Shown piece after piece: positions 55,667 through 64,000 of a DNA stretch of 64,000 bases. Each line of letters begins with the position of its first letter. The first letter of the stretch is position 1. The notes under the pieces are model-generated. The model was not told the origin of the DNA. It saw only the letters and a program-made list of their open reading frames with translations, and searched no databases. The translations under genes and the position numbers were made by a program. This DNA comes from Amylostereum areolatum (Eukaryota; Basidiomycota; Agaricomycetes; Russulales; Stereaceae). Location of the stretch: the NCBI GenBank assembly GCA_012932865.1, contig SAXG01000001.1, positions 1,477,693 to 1,541,692 on the forward strand, given 5' to 3'.

Positions 55667-58254
55667 TCACTTCGACTCCTGCATGGCTTCTTCGTCAAGG
55701 CTTCTCGGCCTCTTCATGGCGCGAGTGACATCCGGACGGTTTAGGAGTTCCGTAACTCTCTTGAGATGACGAAGGAGTTCTTCGTCGCGTGGGTCGGGCG
55801 TTGGAGTGCATGAAGGTACGGGCGAAGGAGGAGGGGTGGTAGGAGGAGTGCGGTCGATGGTGGAGAGGTTGCGCGAGGAGGAGGCGAGAGTAGAAGACAT
55901 GTTGGTGGGTTTGAGTGGTGCGAGTTGGTTGTTTAGACGATGTCTGAGGATGTTGTCGTCTTTGTGGCTTTCCCTTTTATCCTTGCAATGCGGAGGGGCA
56001 GTGATGTAATCATTGCCGTCAATCGTAAGCGAGAATTCGTACATAGTCAGACGCTAGTCGTAAGTAAGCGACACTTCCAGCGCGTTGCAGGGAGAATATC
56101 AAACACTTTGCCTTCCTCATAGCGATGGGAATCTGTGCAGTAGAGAAGTCCGAGGAAAATATGCATGCGAATGAGGGCGCAGTCCGTGATCAGGCCGAGA
56201 AGTGTCATAACGATGAATGTAAAAACGTGATGATGATGATGATGATGAGAAAAGGAGAGAGTCCGAGTGCGTATGATGGATGAGACTTCGTCCGTGTGCT
56301 TACCAGGATTCCGGCCAGTGATCCTTTGATTCTTCCGCTTCCTGCAGGTCCCAGTCTTCTTCTTTCCAGAAGAGATCGTCGACGTGCCAAGAGTGGTTGA
56401 AGCGCGAAGGAGGTTCCTGCTGAGTGCGGAGTACTACGTCCTCCCAGTATAACCACTGTTCAGCGGCGTGTTGGGCGGCTTCATGCATCAGGCTTTCACG
56501 TCGTGTGAGGAATCCCAGGAGCTGCCTGTGGGCGTGGGCGGTAGCGTCGGTACGTCGGAGGTGGGGGTGGGATATCAGTGTTCCTGGACCGTAACTGATA
56601 TCCGGATGGCTCGGGCGTGGGTGAGGAAGAGGAGTCCATGACCGGAGAGGGTAGCAGGATTGTGATTGGGGGAAGTGAGGGGGATCGTTCTTGCGACGGG
56701 GGCAATCTCGGCAGAGATGGCCTCGCTCGCCGCATTTCCAGCAGCGTTTCCGCGGCTTCACGGGAATTGCGTCCCACTTCTCTTGCGTCCACATGGTCGG
56801 CTCATTGCTCTATTGGTCCGAGGGATTCTTGACTGCTTCTTCTGCCTTGTTGTCCATCGAACTGTCTGGCTCCTCCGTCGAACTGTCCGACTCGTCCGTT
56901 GAACTGTGCTCTTGTCTCCAGCGAGTGCGGTTCTCCATCATTCAATCGACTATCTCCTAGAGTTTGTTGAAGTTCTCCATCACCCGATGCATTGGGGAGG
57001 CTGGCGTTTCTGGTTCACTTGAGTGGTCTTCCATCGGGGTCGACAGAATCATGTTTACGTCGCTGTGGGGTGATTCGGGGATCTTGGGTGATGGGATTTC
57101 TAACGTAGTCGGGGTGCAGACGTAGGAACGAGGGATAAGCAGGGGGGCCCCCGTGCCACGGCATGGGAGCGTCGTCAGTAGATACCAGGAATGGAGTTGG
57201 CGGTCTAGGCACTGCTGGCAGCGGAAAAGATGTCCTAGGTACCTGTTGCGGGCTTCCGGCCGGTTGTCTGGGCTCTGGGGAAGCCAGGGGCTGTCCGTTG
57301 GTGTGCTTTCCGGGTACGCTGTTTCCAGCGACGGGAGGCTGGATGGGGTTAGTCTGGGTGATTCCGGGAATGGGTAGGGACCATGGGGGTGTGGGAGCGG
57401 TGACGGGTCGCGGAGGGGCGTTAGGAAGGGACGGGGGTCTGGCGAGGGTGGACGTGATGGGATCGGGTCAAACAGTATAGCCCGGGGAGATGTGATATCC
57501 ATGGAAGATGAGGTCGATGTCGGGGCCGTCGTGTGGCGACATATGGGGAACTCCGGTAGTTTCCATTCGCCTTCGGAGGATTTCTCCTTCGTAGGCGGCA
57601 CGGAAGGTGTGTCTTTCCTAATTGAGCCAGTTGACCCTGTGTCCGACTTCAGTGAGGAATTTTCGGAGTTCTGCGACATTGAGTATAGCCGCTGCGCTAG
57701 CTTCCGGAATCGTCGAAGAAGTTTGACCTCCCATTCTTCCATCTCGGTCGAGAGCGTTAGGTACCTCGAGTCCAGCTGGAGGAGTTCTTCGTTGAGCATT
57801 TTGATGTGGTTCTCTAAGATGTTCTGGACATCGGTCGATTCCCTCCTGAGGTCGTTGATCCGTTCCCTGGCCTGTTCGAGTGCTACTCCGGCTATCATGT
57901 GGGCTATCTGGCTTTCTATTATCGGGGAATCGGGCGTTTGGGCTTCCGTCGCTCTGGGCCACGGGGATTGCATTAGCACCTGTGAGGAATCCGGGTGCTT
58001 TAGTTAGGGTTCCTCTGTGTGCTTCTAAGCGGCTTACCCCTTGTTCTTCCGTCTGGTCCTGACCTAGACGGAGGAGGTACTGACTTAATTGCGAGGATTG
58101 CTGCCGATCGAGCGATGAAGTAGTCTCCGCAGAGGGCTCGTTCCTGTTGAGTGTGGTGTACTTTGTTGCAGACGAGGCGGAGGCGGTCGACATTGCTGGG
58201 TGTGACGATTGGATTGGTAGAGGAAGTGTTGGCTGCGTTTGGGGTGGTGGACAT
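55667..58254 (-). pseudogene. Extra 3' gene of element D: coiled coil and CCHC zinc knuckle, spliced
   Basis: It starts at ATG 58254 (MSTTPNAANTSSTNPIVT), 80 bases after the pol stop. The first exon reads VDRLRLVCNKVHHTQQERA and GDYFIARSAAI, then splices (GTAAGC donor near 58032, CACAG acceptor near 57984) into LMQSPWPRATEAQTPDSP. A long coiled coil follows (GVALEQARERINDLRREST to ELLQLDSRYLTLSTEMEEWE). A Pro/Ser-rich region comes next, then KRCWKCGERGHLCRDCPRR, a CCHC knuckle (about 56690-56745). The end is Trp/Glu-rich (WKEEDWDLQEAEESKDHW) before another donor, and a last frame (55667-56044) ends with NRPDVTRAMKRPRSLDEEA. Stops near 56974, 56962 and 56810 fit Gln/Arg to stop changes. It looks Gag-like, not Env-like: no signal peptide or membrane segment. 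Confidence 0.6.
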
Positions 58255-58333
58255 TGGTGATCTGTCTTGTTGAACCCGTAGGGTTTTTATCCCCTCCTTG
58301 TTGGCAGTGCATTCGCCTGAATGGTGTTGAGTC

Positions 58334-61300
58334 TCACCAGTGTTTTACTTTCGTCTTGCGTTTCTTTCGTCGTGCTGGCCTTCGCTCTTGCTGTGTTGCA
58401 GCGATCTCGTCGGGATCAGTAGATTCTGCGTTGGTATCTCTGATTGGCTGTGGTAGCAACCTCGGTGCCTTAGGGTTATTCCGGTGGAACTCTGCAATCG
58501 CAGTCTTTGATCCTTCGAGATTAGATGCGGGTTCCCATGTGTTACCGGAGTCTGGGTAGCCTTTTCATTTTACGAAGTACTGTAATGGTTCGGAATATCG
58601 TTTGTCTAGTTTTGAGGCTATTATTGTTTCTACTTCATAGAGTTCTTCATCATTTACTAGTTCCGGAGGTGGTTTTTCATAAGCTTCGCCGTATTGCTCT
58701 GTTTCTTTGAACGGAATTAACAGTGCCGCGTGAAATACTGGGTGTATTTTCCATTTCGTTGGTAGTTCCAAGCGATAGGTCACTGGTCCTATAACTTTTT
58801 CAATTTTGAATGGGCCGAACCGTTTCGGTGCTAGTTTGGTTTTCGGGTATACCGTATTAAGATTTTTTCCGTCTAACCATACTTGGTCGCCCTGTTTGAG
58901 TTGATCTCGTAGTGTGAACATTTGATCATGTTGCATTTTCATCAATTTAGCAGCTATTTCTAGACTTGCTTCTGCGTTGTCCCATGCGTTTTTAAAGTTC
59001 TTTATTCTTTCTTCAGCTGTCGGTATTCGCGGGTTGGTCGGTATTGTTGGGTTGAAGACCGGTTGGTATCCATGTAGGAGTTCAAATGGGGAATTTTTCG
59101 TAGCTGAATGTTGTCGTATATTGTGTGCGAATTCTGCTTTTGGTAAAAGTTTCGCCCAATTTGTTTGATCTCCGTTGCAAAACGCTCGAAGATATTATTC
59201 TAATTCTTGATTCACCCTTTCTGTCTCGCCGTCTGTCTGGGGATGGTATGCCGTACTAAGCGACAATATGATTCTGAGGCTTTCGCAAATGGATTGGAAT
59301 ACTTTGGACGCGAATTGAGGGCCTCTGTCTAATATCATTCTTTTCCATAGTCCGAATCGTCTGTAGACGTTGTCGATCAGAAGATCAGCCGTCTCTTCTG
59401 CGTTGATCATTTTTTGGCACGGTGTGAATACTGCGGTTTTGGTGAATCTGTCGACGACTACGTTGATCGAATCAAATCCATTGGAGATCGGAAGATCTGT
59501 GATGAAGTCTGATGTGATCGTTTCCCATGGTCGTTCCGGTATTTCCGTAGGCTGTAATGGATGTTTTGCCGGACGTGTGACATTCTTTATTGACTGGCAT
59601 CCAGGACATCCTTGAACATAGCCTTTTATGAAGGAAATCATCTTTGGCCACCAAAAGTTTCTTTGTACCAATTCTAGAGTTTTCATTTCTCCTGGATGTC
59701 CAATCGTTTGGAGATCATGATGTGATTTTAGGATCATACATTGAAGTTCAAGATTCTGTGGTACGTAGATCTTTCCTTTTCTGATGATCAAATCGTTCTC
59801 AAAGTTCCAGTCTTCGATTCCTTTTGCAAGGGTACGTGGTCCCGATCTTTTGATCGTGTCTAGCGCTGTCCAAACTTCACCATCTAGGTGTGAGAAGTTT
59901 CTTAGTTCCTTGAGAAGTTCTTTATCTCTGATTGCTTCGACTGTTCCTCTTCCGGTGGCTCTAGCCTTGAATATCAAAGGATGGAGTAGGATTCGTTCGT
60001 CGTTGTCTGGAATGTCTTCTTTATGATCTGATCTTCTGGAAAGTCCGTCCGCTTTATTTAAACTTCCTGGCTTGTGCACCAGGGTGTAGTCAAAGCGGGA
60101 CAGATACAGACTCCATCGTGCTTGCCGTCAATTAAGTTTCTGAGCTGTTGTAAAATATTCTAGATTTTTATGATCTGTCCAGATTTCGATCTTGTAGTTT
60201 GCTCCTTCTAGATAGTGTTGCCAGTGCTCTAGGGCTTTTACTACTCCTAAAAGTTCTTTGTCGTATATCTCGTAATTCTGTTCTGCTGGTGACAGTGATT
60301 TGGATAGGTACGTGACTGGGTGCCATCTTTCGGTTTCATCCGGTTGTGATAAAATAGCTCCGTACGCGAAGTCGGAGGCGTCACTCTCTATACGGAATGG
60401 TTTGTTTTCGTCAGGCATGATCAAGACTGGGGACGACGTGAATTCGTGTTTCAGTCTTTTGAAGGTGTGTTCACATTCGGTCGTCCAATTCCAATCATGG
60501 TCCTTCTTTGTGAGTTGGAATAATGGTCTTGCGATCTTAGAATAGTCTTTGATGAAGCGCCGATAGAAATTTCCAAATCTGAGGAAGGATTGAACTTCTT
60601 TTACTTTTCTCGGTGTGGGCCATTCGGATAGTCCTTGAACTTTGATTGGGTCCATCTGTACCTTGTTATGCGTGATTATCACGCCTAGGTATTCGATCGA
60701 CGATTTTTCGAAGAAGCATTTTTCTGGTTTCAGGAACAGATCGTTCTGTTCCAGAATTTGAAGAGCTTCTCTCATCAGTTTTCTATGTTTGTCGAGTGTT
60801 TCTGTGAATATCAATATGTCGTCCATGTATACCACTACTTTTCCTGTGTCTATTAATTCTTTGAACAGTGCGTTCATCATTGCTTGGAATGTCGCAGGCG
60901 AGTTGGTTAGTCCGAAGAACATTACCATTGGTTCGAATAGGCCCCTGTTTGTTTTGAACGCAGCTTTCCATTGATCTCCTTCCTTGATTCGAACATTGTT
61001 GTATCCCCATCGGAGATCGAGCTTTGAGAAGATCTTAGCACCTTTTAATTTGTCGATGAGATCTGAGATGAGCGGGATCGGGTATTCATTTTTTACTGTG
61101 ATGGAGTTGAGATAGCGATAGTCCTGTACTGGTCGAAGAGATCCATCTTTCTTTTTGATAAAAAAGAAGGGCGATGATATCTCTGATTTTGATTCTCGGA
61201 TGTATCCTTTTCGTAGATGTTCGTCCACAAATGTGTCCAGTTCCTTCCGTTCTGTTACTGTCATTGGATACAGTTTACAATTTCGAGGTTTCCATCCTTC

Positions 61301-63146
61301 GGTCAGGTCTATCGCATGATCCCAAGGTCTACTGATTGGAAAGCGTTCCGACGCTTTCTTCTCGAATACTTTCTGATATTGTTTGTAACTGGGCGGAATC
61401 ATCTCATCAAGTGTCTTCTTCTTCTCTCCCATGGCCGCTCTTTCTGCGAGTTCTTGTGCCTTAGTTGCTCTTGCCGTTATCCAGGTATTGGTTTCGTTTG
61501 TTTCTTCTCATCAGCAAAAAAACGTTTTGCACGGATAAGTTTGTAAATACTTCTAAAGGCCACAATACGCACCGTACAGTGAACGTTTCACCTAGGATTT
61601 GAGGACCAAGTTTCAGTTTTACAAGGTCTCCACAAGCTTTGACAATCACAGACAGGGGCCCCGAAGTTGTGAGCTAAAACTAAAAATAGCAATTTTTGGT
61701 TAATTCACCGGCCTTCCGCTTATGGAAATGCTTCTATTATCATTTCGCTTACAATACTGTAATCAATGGATTGTTTTTGCCATTGAAATTCAAATTTTCA
61801 GATATGATAACTGGTTTAATTTACAGATTACAGCTACTACTAGTACAGTACAGTCCGCCGAATCTCGACTCCTACTGTAGATGGAGAGTGAGGGGGAGTG
61901 TAAGGTACAGTGTAGGGGTGTCGAGAAGTAAAAGGGACGTACCGGATGCTTGCGATGTTTCAGGACAGTAAGGACTCCTGCAATGCTGTCAGCTCTAAGT
62001 TGAACTTGAAAGAAAAGAGCACGCACCTCTTACACACTTCCGACTTCTCTAAGTCGCATCCTGGCCATGGGAGATGTGGCTGAGGACGAGGGTGACCTTT
62101 AAGCTGCACACCGCAGGAGTAGTCCGGGGTCCTACAGCACAGCTACGCGGGATCGCACTTTGACGGTAGAGGTCAGAAAGAGAAAGCTTAACTGGTTTTA
62201 AGCTCTTGAAGGTGCGGAGTTCGTCGGTCCGCGGTCAGAATGATATAAGCGCCGGTGTCATCTCCTGCTCGTGAACTTGTAATCCCTGCTAAATCTCTCG
62301 CAAGCCTCTCGGAGTTATAGGGAAAGATTTAGATGAACATACCTGGTTCAGTTCCGGAGCAAGCCTGGGTGAGGTGAATGGAAGAACACGGGGGGCTGGG
62401 ATTTTTCGGTCAAAACCCTTACAAAAGATTAGATAACCGGACAGGCCTCGTAAATGACGCGCGGAAAAAACAGAGGAAAGCTTTTTCGCTGATGCTGCAA
62501 CTGGTATCGTTTCTATGTTAGTCTTCCCATAGAATGTTCTGATTGTCTTGATCTCGACAAGATCAGAATCGAACTCGGGATCTTCCTGTTCTTCTATTGT
62601 TGCATGATGGTTTATCTTTTGTTCTTCGAATGATTGTAGAGAGGGTTCGTCCTTTCCTTGGACAGTCATTGTTTTACTCGTAGGGGAGCACGTACCTGGA
62701 CATGTCTGTAGTGTAATCTGTCTCTTTCTCCAGTCAATGCTAGGATTGTGTTTTTTGAGCCAAGGGGTTTCTAAGATTACTTTGTCTCCTCCCAGAGCTG
62801 TGACGAATAATCCTAAATTTTCGCGGTGAACTTCTCCGTTGATTCCCTTCATCGTCATTGGAAGGTATACTCTCTGTTTGATCTCTCCCAGAGTGTTTTG
62901 AGATCCATCAACATTGTATATTGGTATCGGCTTCTTGAGCTGAATTAGATTCATCTTGTGTTTTCGTACGAAGTCTGGATGGATCAGGGTGCTGCTTGCT
63001 CCGCTATCTAGTAGCGCTTTTGCTGCGGCTTTACGGAACTTTCCATGAAACATAACAGGTATATGAATTGATGGAGCGTGTGTTGCTCCGTCTTGGTATG
63101 ACCTTATATACACTGTTCTATTTACGTCATCTTCTGTTTCCTGCAC
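58334..63146 (-). pseudogene. pol: Pol of element D: protease to chromodomain, several nonsense codons and an interruption
   Basis: Protease has LLDSGASSTLIHPDF (about 63000). Reverse transcriptase (60128-61432) is unbroken: motif A Asp in SKLDLRWGYNN, YMDDILIF near 60830, FFGLTNSPATFQ. RNase H has ESDASDFAYGA and IYDKELLGVV. Integrase has a zinc region (HPGEMKTLELV, CPGCQSIK), TSDFITDLP, ILDRGPQFAS and HPQTDGETERVNQE. The chromodomain (ELYEVETIIASKL, KGYPDSGNTWEP) is followed by a Lys/Arg-rich tail and TGA at 58334. In-frame stops lie at 60128 (TGA), 59195 (TAA) and in FVK/KGYP (TGA); all fit Arg, Gln and Trp codons with C:G to T:A changes. A non-homologous stretch lies between protease and RT (about 61500-62460). 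Confidence 0.88.
61500..62460. other. Unexplained interruption between protease and RT of element D
   Basis: Protease-side homology ends near 62460 (PVAASAKK) and the frame leading to RT resumes near 61500. The roughly 0.95 kb between has no long frame with motifs. It contains AT-rich sequence, a palindromic-looking TACAGTACAGT and a G-rich tract near 61880. No target duplication or terminal repeats were recognised. It may be an unrecognised insertion or a poorly conserved spacer. Confidence 0.35.
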
Positions 63147-63208
63147 AGGAGATCAACTTGAAAAGTTTATTGTCTGTGTCCTTTCAACAGCCGCGTTTGA
63201 AGGACGAT

Positions 63209-64000
63209 TTAAAAACCCTGATTGTCTTTGAAAATGTTGGCAGTGTGTGCAAACGTTTCGCTGTCCATCTTGTTCACAAGCTTGGTGATCTGATCAATCG
63301 GGGATTCTTCCGATGTTAGATTTGCTGTTCGTGCATTGATCGTTGTTTGGGTACATTTTTCTGGGCAGTTCCTGGAGATGTGTCCTGGCTTCCGACAGTA
63401 GAAGCATGATCCTGATTTCTGGAGTTCTATGCATTCTTGCGGGGTAAGGCGTCTGAAATTTCGGCCATTATTTCCTGTTTGAGCGACTCTAGCGGTTGTA
63501 ACGTTCCCTTTATTTCCGTTTCCTCTTTTGAATGGAACATACGTCTGCGGTTTCTTGTACAGGAGTGTGAGATCGCTCGTCGGGTTCATTGGTCTTGTGT
63601 AATGCCGTTAGAATGCTTGAGCTTCTCGCCAGCTATCATCAATGCGCAATGTGAGTTCATACCATTCGTCGATATCGTTCGACATGTGATCTCTCTTGAG
63701 GATCTCGACTACGATATCATTGCGCAGTCCTCTCTTGAATTGGTCGATCAATGCTTTATGATTGTAACCAGCTTCCATGACATAGTCTCTGAAGATCGTG
63801 ATATAATCTTTGGTTTCCATGGTACCTTGTTCCAGGCGCTGTATGTTGAATCTAGCGTCTCTTCCTGGGTCTATTTCTCCAAAGGTTTCTAAGAAGTGGT
63901 CACGGAACGCCGTCCATGGAAGGTATCCTTCTGGATTTAGACCGTGATCTCGTATCTTGTCGATCTTGCTTATTAAAAGGGACGCCCAGTGGAGGACGGG
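63209..64000 (-). pseudogene. gag: Gag of element D (5' part off window), CCHC zinc knuckle
   Basis: The minus-strand frame from the right edge carries a capsid-like region (RDYVMEAGYNHKALIDQFKR, then EWYELTLRIDDSWREAQAF). A TAA at 63608 breaks it, and it continues in the same frame with MNPTSDLTLLYKKPQ and CFYCRKPGHISRNC as the CCHC knuckle (about 63355-63400). It ends FAHTANIFKDNQGF at 63209. The stop fits CAA to TAA. Pol starts about 60 bases downstream. Confidence 0.8.

Larger units (their letters stand above)
54730..64000 (-). mobile_element. Large Ty3/gypsy retrotransposon (element D) with extra 3' gene, 5' end off window
   Basis: Order on the minus strand: gag, pol, a spliced extra gene, polypurine tract (AGAGAGGGGGCTAG) and 3' LTR. 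At least 9.27 kb is present. It sits in the leader of element C. Pol and the extra gene are separated by only about 80 bases, so both belong to the same element. Confidence 0.82.

Noticed and set aside
55667..58254. Envelope gene in element D
   Set aside because: No signal peptide, no hydrophobic membrane segment and no Cys-rich ectodomain; the CCHC knuckle and coiled coil point elsewhere.
1..64000. CRISPR arrays, bacterial operons, riboswitches, rRNA or tRNA genes
   Set aside because: The sequence is eukaryotic with spliceosomal introns. Repeats are minisatellites or LTRs without spacers, and no structural RNA gene was recognised by eye.

Overview
The window looks like a transposon-dominated stretch of a basidiomycete genome, probably Agaricomycetes. 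The evidence is: 45-60 nt introns with GTNNGT donors and CTNAC-like branch sites; chromodomain Ty3/gypsy retrotransposons; a Plavaka (CACTA-like) transposase; a KDZ transposase fragment; a TET/JBP oxygenase gene; DUF6570/DUF6698-type proteins; and an F-box gene pair. Everything is read from sequence alone, and family names rest on recognised motifs and general family knowledge, not on a search.

Layout. 0-1 kb: 5' part of a spliced minus-strand gene of unknown function. 1-3.3 kb: CT- and GC-rich minisatellites, a solo LTR (2400-2822) and a 58-bp hairpin. 3.6-8.7 kb: a multi-exon TET/JBP 5-methylcytosine-oxygenase-like gene whose long C-terminal region is broken only by TAG codons. 9.1-11.1 kb: an intact F-box gene and its decayed tandem copy. 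11.4-12.7 kb: an apparently intact six-exon minus-strand gene. 13.5-16.8 kb: a many-exon gene for a basic/acidic, probably nuclear protein, with three TAG interruptions. 18-32.1 kb: a large Helitron (DUF6570, HUH Rep, Tyr pair, helicase, USP-like tail). It is split by a 7,087-bp Ty3 element (20829-27915, target duplication CATTG) and probably by a solo LTR, and it lacks its P-loop segment. 32.2-33.4 kb: remnants of a minus-strand gene with repeated acidic modules. 33.6-34.5 kb: a palindromic minisatellite. 34.66-35.08 kb: a second solo LTR. 35.7-36.5 kb: a truncated DUF6698-like gene. 38.3-44.4 kb: a divergent Plavaka pair (transposase plus companion ORF). 44.9-48 kb: a KDZ fragment. 48.16-54.73 kb: a Ty3 element on the minus strand (element C). 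54.73-64 kb: another Ty3 element on the minus strand (element D), apparently inserted into the 5' leader of C and running out of the window.

Common threads. Nearly all interrupting stops can be explained as C-to-T or G-to-A changes in Gln, Arg or Trp codons. The two LTRs of the 20.8-kb element (element A) differ only by transitions, mostly at CpG-derived sites, plus one 5-nt indel. That pattern fits methylated-cytosine decay, in a window that also carries a TET/JBP gene and a KDZ remnant. Two features seem the most novel. One is an extra ORF (ORF0) before gag that is shared by elements A and C. The other is a spliced zinc-knuckle/coiled-coil gene in the 3' (env) position of element D.
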